Shown here one piece after another: positions 29,144 to 36,165 of a stretch of 64,000 bases of DNA (within the stretch, counting starts at the first letter, position 1; each line of letters begins with the position of its first letter). The stretch is from Peteryoungia wuzhouensis (GTDB taxonomy: Bacteria; Pseudomonadota; Alphaproteobacteria; Rhizobiales; Rhizobiaceae). The notes under the pieces are model-generated. The model did no database searches and was not told the origin of the DNA. It saw only the letters and a program-made list of their open reading frames with translations. Position numbers and translations under genes: made by a program. The stretch spans positions 186,001 through 250,000 of the forward strand of contig NZ_QJRY01000003.1 in assembly GCF_003205195.1 (NCBI RefSeq), given 5' to 3'.

Positions 29144-29716
29144 TTATGCAGCTTCTTCCTGCGTATCGTCTTCCTCGATGGTCTTGCCGCGCTTCGGACC
29201 CTTGGCGAGGTTGACCTCGACCAAGCGAACGGCTTCCGTCTCGGACATCTTGTTCACGGCCGCGATTTCGCGGGCCATGCGGTCGAGGGCAGCTTCATAC
29301 AGCTGACGCTCGGAATAGGACTGTTCCGGCTGGTTCTCGGCACGATAGAGATCGCGCACGACTTCCGCGATGGAAATCAGGTCACCGGAATTGATCTTGG
29401 CATCATATTCCTGAGCGCGGCGCGACCACATCGTGCGCTTGACGCGGGCCTTGCCCTGGACGACCTTCAGCGCACGCTCGACGAAGTCCGTCTCGGAGAG
29501 CTTGCGCATGCCGATGCTCACGGCCTTGGCGACCGGAACTTTCAGGCGCATCTTGTCCTTCTCGAAATCGATGACGAAAAGCTCAAGCTTCATGCCCGCC
29601 ACTTCTTGCTCTTCGATAGCGGTGATGGTACCCACGCCGTGGGCAGGGTAGACGATCGACTCGCCGGTCTTGAAACCATGGCGCGCCGAGGAATTTTTCT
29701 TCTGCTGGGTCGTCAT
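29144..29716 (-). CDS. carD: CarD/CdnL family RNA-polymerase-binding transcription regulator
   Basis: CarD/CdnL proteins bind the RNA polymerase beta lobe through an N-terminal Tudor-like domain and stabilise open complexes, chiefly at rRNA and other growth genes. Here the RID domain is GFKTGESIVYPAHGVGTITAIEEQEVAGMKLELFVIDF (about residues 12-50). The helical C-terminal domain holds the conserved Trp in RVKRTMWSRRAQEYDAKINSG. A highly charged tail follows the fold. The start ending at 29716 (MTTQQKKNSSARHG) gives 190 residues, as in other alphaproteobacteria; the frame stays open 37 codons further but without homology. A long region (29717-30100) separates it from fdxA. Confidence 0.93.
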   Translation of the reverse strand: MTTQQKKNSSARHGFKTGESIVYPAHGVGTITAIEEQEVAGMKLELFVIDFEKDKMRLKVPVAKAVSIGMRKLSETDFVERALKVVQGKARVKRTMWSRRAQEYDAKINSGDLISIAEVVRDLYRAENQPEQSYSERQLYEAALDRMAREIAAVNKMSETEAVRLVEVNLAKGPKRGKTIEEDDTQEEAA

Positions 29717-29858
29717 TCTATTCAAACACTCCCTGTTTTGCTCCCGGCATAATGCCGGCGCCGGGTCGGTCAGGCCCGGATGAGATGGAGAAGCCGCAAG
29801 GTCTGCCATCCTGATCCTTTCCGTCACAGAAAAACATCACCCTCGTCGCGACGGCGAC

Positions 29859-29876
29859 ACGACACGAAAGTGTCGT
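29859..29876. promoter_or_regulatory. Dyad/hairpin with GAAA loop upstream of carD
   Basis: ACGACAC and GTGTCGT form a perfect 7-bp inverted repeat around GAAA (TTTC on the carD strand). It lies about 143 bp before the carD start codon. It could be an operator or a leader RNA hairpin. Confidence 0.4.
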
Positions 29877-29947
29877 CTATGTCACGTAGACCGCGTCGGT
29901 GGTGAAGTTGCTTTCGTGATGGCTTAGGGCACACAAGTGCCACAAAG

Positions 29948-29960
29948 TGGAACAGTTCCA
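29948..29960. promoter_or_regulatory. Perfect 13-bp dyad upstream of carD
   Basis: TGGAAC-A-GTTCCA, an exact inverted repeat with a one-base centre, lies about 232 bp before the carD start and 140 bp beyond the fdxA stop. It looks like a protein-binding site; the regulator is unknown. Confidence 0.4.
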
Positions 29961-30100
29961 AGACGCTATCACAAAAAGACGAGGAAATCAATATTTTAGT
30001 GCAGCGCGCCATAAAGCTGGCGCACTCGGCGCCAGATTCTGGTCTCAGCGATGAAAATTAAGGCATGCGCAGGAAGCGTATACCGGCACCTGTCGCGAGT

Positions 30101-30439
30101 TTAGTCGCCGGAACCAGGCTGCTCGGAAAAGAACTTTTCGAACTTGCCGTCGACGCCGTCCATTTCCTTGGCTTCCGGCATCGGATCCTTCTTCACCGTG
30201 ATGTTCGGCCAGATCTTCGCATAGTCCGCATTGATCTTCAGCCACTTGTCGAGACCCGGTTCGGTATCCGGCTTGATCGCCTCTGCCGGACATTCCGGCT
30301 CGCAAACGCCGCAGTCGATGCATTCGTCCGGATGAATGACGAGGAAGTTTTCGCCCTCATAAAAGCAGTCGACCGGGCAGACCTCGACACAATCGGTGTA
30401 TTTGCAGCGGATGCAGTTGTCAGTGACGATATAGGTCAT
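30101..30439 (-). CDS. fdxA: Ferredoxin FdxA (7Fe type, [3Fe-4S][4Fe-4S])
   Basis: A 112-residue electron carrier. The N-terminal half carries the cluster ligands C-x2-C-x4-C-x3-C-P ([17 protein letters not shown]) and [12 protein letters not shown], the arrangement of the seven-iron FdxA family; the C-terminal extension ([28 protein letters not shown]) is also typical. GGAG precedes the ATG. In many Rhizobiales fdxA lies between carD and the S4-domain/helicase genes, as here. The electron donor and acceptor are not known. Confidence 0.95.
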   Translation of the reverse strand: MTYIVTDNCIRCKYTDCVEVCPVDCFYEGENFLVIHPDECIDCGVCEPECPAEAIKPDTEPGLDKWLKINADYAKIWPNITVKKDPMPEAKEMDGVDGKFEKFFSEQPGSGD

Positions 30440-30631
30440 GCGGCACTCCAGGATGACGTTCGCAAACGGCAGGAAAGAGAACGAACACGTTGTTCCGTCT
30501 GGCCTTGGTGGCTGAAAACGGAGGCTCGTGCCCCACCGGGATTTCTGTCGGACAGGGTTGTGAGCTACTGTGTAATCGGAATCAAGGCAAGGATAAACAA
30601 TCCGCTATTCTGCCGCAGGCGGACAAATTTT

Positions 30632-31042
30632 CTAATCGTCACCCCAATCGGGCCCGGACCTGAGATCTCGAAGCGCGCGCGCCTCTTTCTTGGTCGGCCG
30701 TCCCGATCCTGGCGCACGGACCGCCTGATCCAAAGGTGAGAACGGCCCCTTCTCGCGCGGAGGAGTGAGGTCCTCATAGAGAAGCCGAGCCTCTTCATAA
30801 GGCCCCCGGCGCTCACCCGGAAGCTTGACGACCAGAACCAGATCGCGCTCGGGCATGGCAATCTCCAGCCTGTCTCCGATCTTCAATCCATGGCTCGGCT
30901 GGCGAACGGTCGCGCCATTGACCTTCACATGACCGGCTGACACCCGCTCCTGGGCAAGGCTGCGTGATTTTGCCACACGGGCGAAGAAGAGCCACTTGTC
31001 GATGCGCTGACGCGAACCGCTTTGTGGCTGCTTCTCGTCCAT
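30632..31042 (-). CDS. S4-domain RNA-binding protein (HslR/Hsp15-like)
   Basis: A 136-residue protein whose first 75 residues form an S4 RNA-binding domain: QRIDKWLFFARVAKSRSLAQERVSAGHVKVNGATVRQPSHGLKIGD. Hsp15 of E. coli, the closest characterised type, binds 50S subunits carrying nascent chains. The C-terminal 60 residues are charged and probably disordered (PGSGRPTKKEARALRDLRS). Its ATG begins one base after the helicase stop (TGAcATG), so it is translationally linked to the helicase and very probably acts in RNA handling with it. Confidence 0.9.
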   Translation of the reverse strand: MDEKQPQSGSRQRIDKWLFFARVAKSRSLAQERVSAGHVKVNGATVRQPSHGLKIGDRLEIAMPERDLVLVVKLPGERRGPYEEARLLYEDLTPPREKGPFSPLDQAVRAPGSGRPTKKEARALRDLRSGPDWGDD

Positions 31043-31043
31043 G

Positions 31044-34000
31044 TCACTTCTTCATCTGTTCCTTGAGCGCGGCCAGCTTGGCGAAGGGCGAATCCGGATC
31101 AATAGGCTTCTCCTTGCGCGGCGGCTTGGCTTCGAAGCGCGCGGGCTGCGACTTGTTGGCATCGCGTTCCGGGCGCGGACCGCGATCCTTGCGATCGCCA
31201 CGGTCCTGGCGATCACCCTTGCCGGCAAACTTGCCACGTCCGCCTTCCGGCTGGTCGCGACGGCCGTCCGGGCGGCGGTTATCGCGGCGATTGTCACCGC
31301 GCGGCTCACCCGTTGCCTGCCCATCGCCCGCAGCGGCACGCTGGCCATGATTGGCCCCGCGACGATCACCGGCAGCCCGACCGGCAGGACGCTGGTTGTC
31401 GTTGCGACCACCCGGCCGCCACAGAAGAACCGGTTTAGGCTCGGCAGCATCGGCAGGCTCTGCGGCTGCAACACCCTCTTCAGCGACCGTGACATTTTCC
31501 GGAGCAGCCGCTTCGGCTACCGGCTCGGACACCGCCGTCTCCGGCTCTGCATCCGCTGCAGGCTGGTCGGCATCGTCAACGGTGTCAGCCTCGGGCTTCG
31601 CAGCCTCGGCAGTTTCCGAAGCGCTCGGCTTGTGGGCGGCCAGGAAGGCGGCTGCTTCTTCGGCACTCACGCTGTCGGCACGGTAACCGAGACCCTTCAG
31701 AATCTCTTCCATGTCGTCAGGGGTTGCCCCAAGGATCGACAGCATAGCAGTCGTCGTGACGAAGCGTCGCCCGTCATAGGCACCATCCGGACGGGCGTTC
31801 GAGCCCGGCTTCCACTGCAACAGAGGACGGATCAGATCAGCCAGGCGCTCCAGGATATCGATGCGTACGGCGCGCTTGCCGAGGAAGCGGAAGCCAGCGA
31901 GCTTGTAGAACATGCGCTCATAGCTGGCATCGGTGACAACAGAAGTACGACCGGCGGCAAGCACCGGAATGAGATCACCATAACCCGGCTTGTCCAGGCC
32001 ATCATGCTTCAGGGCCCAGAGAAGCGTGATCAGTTCCGCCGGAGCAGGCTTGAGCAGCGCCGGCATGAAGATGTGATAGGCACCGAAACGCACGCCGTAG
32101 CGTCGCATGGAAGCGCGACCATCCTGATCAAGCGACTTGACGTCGTCGGCGACATCGCGGCGGAAGAGGACGCCCAGGTTCTCGACGAGCTGGAATGCGA
32201 GACCCTTGGCCAGACCCTGCAGGTCTTCGGCGCGCGAGAGGTCGTCGAGCGGCTTCAGCAAGGTCGAGATGTGATGATTGACGAAGCGCTCGATACGGGC
32301 TGCCACGTGATCACGGGCGGCACCCGTCAGTTGCTCGTCGGCCAAAACAATAACGCGCGGGTGAAGGATGTGGTCGGTGCCGACAAGGCGGGCGACCGGA
32401 TCGCCGACCCAGCGCACCAAGCCGTCCGAGCCGATGGCAAGGTCGCCATTGCCGGATGCATGCAGCCGCGCGGCACGCGCCTCGAATTCGAGTGCCAACG
32501 CCCGATGGGCCGCAGCCTCAACAGCCTTGGCATCCGGACCTTCCATGCCGGAAATCGGCGTGAACCGGAAACCGGAGAGTTGTCCCATGGCATGGCCTTC
32601 CACGAAGACATCGCCGTTCACACTGATTTCAGCTTCCAACATTGCATTCTCTCTCAAGCGCTTCATGAGCACAGATGTCCTGCGATCAACAAAGCGTTTC
32701 GTCAACCGTTCATGTAACGCATCGGACAATCGGTCTTCGATTTCCCGCGTCTTTTCTTGCCAGTGTGTCGGATCGGCAAGCCAGCCGGGCCGATTCGACA
32801 CGTAAGTCCAGGTTCTTATCTGCGCGATTCGCGCCGATAATGTATCAATTTCACCATCCGTACGATCGGCCCGACGCACTTGATCGGCGAGAAAATCTTC
32901 ATTCACCGTACCGCGCCGAACCAGATCGAAATAAAGGCTCTGGATGAGATCTGCATGCTGTGCCGCTGTAATGCGCCGATAGTCGGGCAGTGCGCAGGCC
33001 TCCCAGAGTTTTTCGACACGCTCCGGCCGGTCTGCGATATCGGCGATCTCCGGATAGCGCGACAGGAACTCCAGCGCCTGCTGGTCCGTCGCCGGAAGGG
33101 CCCGCGTCAATCCTTCGATCCTCGGAACGGCGTCGAGGCTGCGTTGCAGGCCTGAAATTGACGAATAATCGAATTGTGCAGTGCGCCACTGCAAGACTTT
33201 GACCGGATCGAAGACATGCGTCTCCAACCGCTCCACCAGTTCGTCGTCGAAGGGATTGACCCGTCCGGTCACCCCGAAAGTGCCATCCTTGATATGGCGC
33301 CCGGCACGCCCTGCAATCTGCCCGAGCTCGCCGGAATTCAGATTGCGGAATTGGTATCCATCGAACTTTCGATCCTGCGCGAAGGCAACATGATCGACAT
33401 CAAGGTTTAGGCCCATGCCGATCGCGTCTGTGGCAACGAGATATTCGACGTCACCCTCCTGATAAAGGCCGACCTGCGCATTGCGGGTCCGGGGACTGAG
33501 GGCCCCGAGGACCACGGCGGCACCACCACGCTGGCGGCGGATGAGCTCGGCAATCGCATAAACCTCGTCGGCCGAAAAGGCGACGATGGCCGTGCGCTGC
33601 GGCAGGCGGGTAATTTTCTTCTGCCCGGCATAGAAAAGCTGCGACAGGCGCGGGCGTTCGACGATCGTGACCCCCGGCAGCAGCTGCAGCAGGATCGATT
33701 TCATCGTAGCCGACCCGAGCAGCAGCGTCTCTTCGCGACCGCGCAGATGCAGGAGGCGATCAGTGAAGATATGCCCCCTTTCGAGGTCACCCGCCAATTG
33801 GATCTCGTCGATCGCGACGAACGCGGCTTTCGTTTCGCGCGGAAGAGCCTCGACCGTGCAGACCGAGAAACGGGCGTTCGGCGGGCTGATCTTCTCTTCG
33901 CCGGTCACCAGAGCAACGTTTTTCACGCCGACCCGCTCGACCACCCGCGTGTAGACTTCGCGCGCCAGCAAGCGCAACGGCAGGCCGATCATACCCGACC

Positions 34001-34118
34001 CATGGGCGACCATGCGTTCAATGGCGAAATGGGTCTTACCGGTATTCGTCGGCCCCAGCACAGCAGAAACGCCGCGACCGCTCAAAATCATGGGGTGGGA
34101 ATTCAATGACCGCTCCAC
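31044..34118 (-). CDS. SUV3-like superfamily 2 RNA helicase with long disordered tail
   Basis: A 1024-residue helicase resembling mitochondrial SUV3 (a degradosome helicase). Walker A GPTNTGKTH is at residues 22-30, the DExH-like box is IDEIQ at 103-107, motif III is GSATMKS, and motifs V-VI are VATDAIGMGLNLDV and IAGRAGRHIKDGTFG. Residues 360-830 follow SUV3-type C-terminal domains. From about 835 the chain becomes acidic Ala/Glu-rich, and from about 905 Arg/Gly/Asp/Asn-rich with repeats like GDNRRDNRRPDGRRDQ, a pattern usual for RNA-binding disordered tails. A start at Met10 is equally possible. The paired S4 gene follows after one base. Alphaproteobacterial genomes often carry this gene; its function is little studied. 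Confidence 0.88.
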   Translation of the reverse strand: MERSLNSHPMILSGRGVSAVLGPTNTGKTHFAIERMVAHGSGMIGLPLRLLAREVYTRVVERVGVKNVALVTGEEKISPPNARFSVCTVEALPRETKAAFVAIDEIQLAGDLERGHIFTDRLLHLRGREETLLLGSATMKSILLQLLPGVTIVERPRLSQLFYAGQKKITRLPQRTAIVAFSADEVYAIAELIRRQRGGAAVVLGALSPRTRNAQVGLYQEGDVEYLVATDAIGMGLNLDVDHVAFAQDRKFDGYQFRNLNSGELGQIAGRAGRHIKDGTFGVTGRVNPFDDELVERLETHVFDPVKVLQWRTAQFDYSSISGLQRSLDAVPRIEGLTRALPATDQQALEFLSRYPEIADIADRPERVEKLWEACALPDYRRITAAQHADLIQSLYFDLVRRGTVNEDFLADQVRRADRTDGEIDTLSARIAQIRTWTYVSNRPGWLADPTHWQEKTREIEDRLSDALHERLTKRFVDRRTSVLMKRLRENAMLEAEISVNGDVFVEGHAMGQLSGFRFTPISGMEGPDAKAVEAAAHRALALEFEARAARLHASGNGDLAIGSDGLVRWVGDPVARLVGTDHILHPRVIVLADEQLTGAARDHVAARIERFVNHHISTLLKPLDDLSRAEDLQGLAKGLAFQLVENLGVLFRRDVADDVKSLDQDGRASMRRYGVRFGAYHIFMPALLKPAPAELITLLWALKHDGLDKPGYGDLIPVLAAGRTSVVTDASYERMFYKLAGFRFLGKRAVRIDILERLADLIRPLLQWKPGSNARPDGAYDGRRFVTTTAMLSILGATPDDMEEILKGLGYRADSVSAEEAAAFLAAHKPSASETAEAAKPEADTVDDADQPAADAEPETAVSEPVAEAAAPENVTVAEEGVAAAEPADAAEPKPVLLWRPGGRNDNQRPAGRAAGDRRGANHGQRAAAGDGQATGEPRGDNRRDNRRPDGRRDQPEGGRGKFAGKGDRQDRGDRKDRGPRPERDANKSQPARFEAKPPRKEKPIDPDSPFAKLAALKEQMKK

Positions 34119-34246
34119 TTGTCGGACGCCCGTCTCCTCGACGTCAGGCTGCCCTTGGCCAACACATGGCGACGAACACGGGCAAAGGCAAGTCGCGAGT
34201 CAGAAAGCCCCGGAAAAACCTGACAACTGTCTGATCGGAATCAATT

Positions 34247-34259
34247 TTCCACGGTGGAA
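34247..34259. promoter_or_regulatory. Perfect 13-bp dyad in the helicase/hydrolase promoter region
   Basis: TTCCAC-G-GTGGAA is an exact inverted repeat with a single-base centre. It lies among the GANTC sites, 128 bp from the helicase start. It is a plausible operator for a dimeric regulator. Confidence 0.45.
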
Positions 34260-34267
34260 CACTGAGC

Positions 34268-34288
34268 GAACGAATCGGCGACGAATCG
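34268..34288. repeat. 21-bp exact repeat, copy 1 (two GANTC sites)
   Basis: This 21-bp block with two GAATC sites 11 bp apart is identical to 36002-36022. It forms part of the GANTC cluster. Confidence 0.75.
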
Positions 34289-34465
34289 TTGACTCGGCTG
34301 AGTCCGGCTTTGTTCACGGCTAGATGTCGAAATGAGTCGGGCACTTCGACACAAAATGCTGAATCATCGGAATCGCTTAGGGCAACCGCAAATGCCCGGC
34401 GACAAGCTGATAGCCCTCGTGGAACCTCGGTCTTCATCACAGCGTTTTGGGCGTCGAGGTACCCT

Positions 34466-35464
34466 ATGATGACGCTGACGCCCCCACCTGCCCACTGGAT
34501 CGGATCCGGAGAGATCCAGCAAAATTTCGTCCTGATTCACGGCATGGTCATGGCCCCCTCCTTTTGGGAGGCCTATGCGCCAGCCGCCGTGCGTCATGGT
34601 CAATCGCTGGCTTATCCTCTGCCCGGTCATCACCCATGGCAGCTCGACAAGCCGGGCCAGTCACCCCAGGCACAAGAGGTTGCCAGTGCCTATGCAAGCG
34701 CGATCAGACGCGATTTCGGCGGCGAACCGGTCAATCTTGTCGGTCATTCCACGGGCGGCTTCGTGGCCCTGCTGATCGCACGCGATTATCCCGAACTCGT
34801 GAAATCCGTCATCTTGATCGGCGCCTTTGCCTGTGGCCGCTTCGAGGGGCAGGAGCGGCTGGCGGCCCGTCTCCTGCGCGTGCCGCATGTCGGCCCATAT
34901 CTCTTTCGACAATTCTTCAACCGCTGGATCGCAACTCCCGAACAATTCCGCTGGGGTTCCATCGAATGCGTCTACGACAAGAACTGCCCCTGGCAGAACG
35001 AAAAGGCGACCGAGGCGATGGAGGAAGTCCGCCAGCAATTGGCCCGCGCGCGACCCGAAGACATAGCGGCGTGTATCCGCTTTATGTCCGACACGAGCCT
35101 GCTCCACGATCTGGCCAAGATCACCGTCCCCGTTCTCAATATTGTCGGCAACAATGATGCAATCGTTCCGCCCGCTCATCAGTTGCGTGTTTCCCGGTTG
35201 ATGAAGCGCGTTCAGACCGTCATCCTCAACAATTGCGGCCATCTGCCGATGGTGGAGCACCAGGAAAGGACGGAGCGGATTATTGGCTCGTTCATCGATA
35301 CGATGGAAGCGATCCACGTCCAGCCCGGCGTCCGGGGGATGTCATTTGCACGGTCGGCTGTCGATGACACGCTCCGGCTTCTGGCGGCAGCGACACAGCG
35401 AAGGGAACAAACTGGCGTCAGTTGCGTTCAGTCGCACAGAACGCAATGTTCCACATCGGCTTAG
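34466..35464 (+). CDS. Alpha/beta hydrolase fold protein
   Basis: A 332-residue serine hydrolase. The oxyanion segment FVLIHGMVMAPSFWE is at about residues 20-34, the nucleophile elbow GHSTGG at about 92-97, the acid in NIVGNNDAIVPPAH, and the catalytic His in NNCGHLPMVEH. A cap of about 100 residues separates the elbow from the Asp. The last 45 residues continue past the fold and are probably unstructured. The substrate is unknown (esterase, lipase or peptidase activities all occur). Of two adjacent Met codons, 34466 has GAGG at good distance. The DUF3309 gene follows 12 bp after its stop. Confidence 0.85.
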   Translation: MMTLTPPPAHWIGSGEIQQNFVLIHGMVMAPSFWEAYAPAAVRHGQSLAYPLPGHHPWQLDKPGQSPQAQEVASAYASAIRRDFGGEPVNLVGHSTGGFVALLIARDYPELVKSVILIGAFACGRFEGQERLAARLLRVPHVGPYLFRQFFNRWIATPEQFRWGSIECVYDKNCPWQNEKATEAMEEVRQQLARARPEDIAACIRFMSDTSLLHDLAKITVPVLNIVGNNDAIVPPAHQLRVSRLMKRVQTVILNNCGHLPMVEHQERTERIIGSFIDTMEAIHVQPGVRGMSFARSAVDDTLRLLAAATQRREQTGVSCVQSHRTQCSTSA

Positions 35465-35476
35465 GAGAGGCCCCAC

Positions 35477-35629
35477 ATGAGTACAATTCTCATCGTCATT
35501 CTAATTCTGCTGCTTGTCGGCGCGCTGCCGACCTGGGGGCATAGCCGCAGCTGGGGCTACGGCCCGTCGGGCGGTCTTGGACTGGTGCTGCTCATTCTCA
35601 TCATCCTGATGTTGATGGGTCGGATTTAA
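35477..35629 (+). CDS. DUF3309 family small membrane protein
   Basis: A 50-residue peptide not long enough for usual gene finders. It has two hydrophobic segments flanking the conserved centre GALPTWGHSRSWGYGPSGG, then LGLVLLILIILMLMGRI, the whole DUF3309 pattern. AGGAGAGG precedes the ATG by 6 bp. Function is unknown; members are common in Rhizobiales and other proteobacteria, often near stress or envelope genes. It lies 12 bp after the hydrolase and 24 bp before the glycine-zipper lipoprotein, so the three are probably co-transcribed. Confidence 0.85.
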   Translation: MSTILIVILILLLVGALPTWGHSRSWGYGPSGGLGLVLLILIILMLMGRI

Positions 35630-35653
35630 CGCGAGTAAAAAAGGGATAGGACG

Positions 35654-35908
35654 ATGAAGAAGATCATTTTGGCAATCGCATTGATCGCACCGCTGGCGTC
35701 TTGCACGCAGACTGAGCGTGGCGCGGGCATCGGCGCCGCTTCCGGCGCCATCATCGGTGGCGTTGCTACCGGCAACGTCCGCGGCGCAGCCGTTGGCGCG
35801 GCAGTCGGCGGTGTCGCTGGCGCCCTGATCGGCAACTCGCAGGAACGCTCCGGCTACTGCGTCTACCGTGACCGCTACGGCCGCACTTACGAAGCGCGTT
35901 GCCGCTAA
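35654..35908 (+). CDS. Glycine-zipper small lipoprotein
   Basis: An 84-residue protein. A lipoprotein signal peptide ends in a LASC lipobox, with Cys17 predicted as the acylated residue. The mature part is a glycine zipper (GAGIGAASGAIIGGVATG and the following Gly-Ala repeats at about 24-60), a motif that packs in membranes. The C-terminus (YCVYRDRYGRTYEARCR) has two Cys that could pair. Related outer-membrane-associated peptides include the YMGG family. A strong terminator follows the stop by 18 bp. Confidence 0.88.
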   Translation: MKKIILAIALIAPLASCTQTERGAGIGAASGAIIGGVATGNVRGAAVGAAVGGVAGALIGNSQERSGYCVYRDRYGRTYEARCR

Positions 35909-35921
35909 CGGATCGATCCAT

Positions 35922-35958
35922 GAAAAAGGCCGCCGAACCTTGGTTCGGCGGCCTTTTT
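35922..35958 (+). terminator. Strong bidirectional Rho-independent terminator
   Basis: AAAAAGGCCGCCGAACC pairs with GGTTCGGCGGCCTTTTT around a short loop. It ends the hydrolase-DUF3309-lipoprotein unit and can act on minus-strand transcripts as well. Confidence 0.93.
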
Positions 35959-35982
35959 CATGACACTGTTCATGACACTGTT
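35957..35982. repeat. Tandem 12-bp direct repeat
   Basis: The unit CATGACACTGTT occurs twice head to tail (35959-35970 and 35971-35982), and the two bases before it keep the period. It sits immediately after the terminator and before the 21-bp repeat copy 2. Confidence 0.75.
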
Positions 35983-36001
35983 AACGTCTCGATCAAAGCC
36001 G

Positions 36002-36022
36002 GAACGAATCGGCGACGAATCG
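36002..36022. repeat. 21-bp exact repeat, copy 2 (two GANTC sites)
   Basis: Identical over 21 bp to 34268-34288. It lies in the 207-bp stretch between a terminator and the phbB stop codon, where no promoter for a known gene is needed. Confidence 0.75.
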
Positions 36023-36079
36023 CAGACACAGGGATTTTCCCGTTTCGTTCACCACTATATCCTGTGGAATTACAGTTGG

Positions 36080-36087
36080 TTAACCAT
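36080..36087. promoter_or_regulatory. CtrA-like half site TTAACCAT
   Basis: TTAACCAT matches the alphaproteobacterial CtrA half-site and lies in a 10-bp palindrome TGGTTAACCA. A second full half-site at proper spacing is not present, so binding is uncertain. Confidence 0.3.
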
Positions 36088-36165
36088 AGGACGCAGTGGA
36101 TATTAAGACTTCGGGCGCAATCCGTTCGACCCCAATCTTAACGGTTTCGCGAAAGACACGGTCGA

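Larger units (their letters stand above)
29717..30100. other. 384-bp intergenic region upstream of carD, with dyads
   Basis: No credible gene fits here. On the minus strand it should contain the carD promoter and leader. Visible structure: a 7-bp stem with a GAAA loop at 29859-29876, a perfect 13-bp dyad at 29948-29960, and a CTGGCGC/GCGCCAG hairpin at 30017-30035 that may end fdxA transcripts, although it lacks a good T run. The DNA between about 29960 and 30010 is noticeably AT-richer than its surroundings, as expected for a promoter. Confidence 0.6.
34197..34374. promoter_or_regulatory. Cluster of nine GANTC (CcrM methylation) sites
   Basis: GANTC begins at 34197, 34238, 34272, 34283, 34291, 34300, 34334, 34361 and 34370. 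Random sequence would give one per roughly 256-290 bp, so under one is expected in 178 bp. Spacings of 8, 9 and 11 bp recur; 34291-34304 is an inverted pair (GACTC-GGCT-GAGTC), and 34272/34283 and 34361/34370 are direct pairs. CcrM methylates GANTC in alphaproteobacteria, and methylation state controls cell-cycle promoters and some replication origins. Function here is inference. Confidence 0.6.
34119..34465. other. 347-bp divergent intergenic region rich in GANTC sites
   Basis: This gap separates the divergent helicase and alpha/beta hydrolase genes and must hold both promoters. It contains nine GANTC sites between 34197 and 34374, a perfect 13-bp dyad at 34247-34259, and a DnaA-box-like TTTTCCACG at 34245-34253 that overlaps that dyad. 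Only a 22-codon frame (34166-34234) without a ribosome-binding site is present, so I annotate no gene. Confidence 0.7.

Noticed and set aside
34166-34234. 22-codon basic open frame in the helicase/hydrolase gap
   Set aside because: No ribosome-binding site and a length expected by chance; the Lys/Arg-rich look may only reflect base composition.
35899-36141. 80-codon open frame across the terminator after the glycine-zipper gene
   Set aside because: It contains a strong Rho-independent terminator and both repeat elements, and no coding signature.
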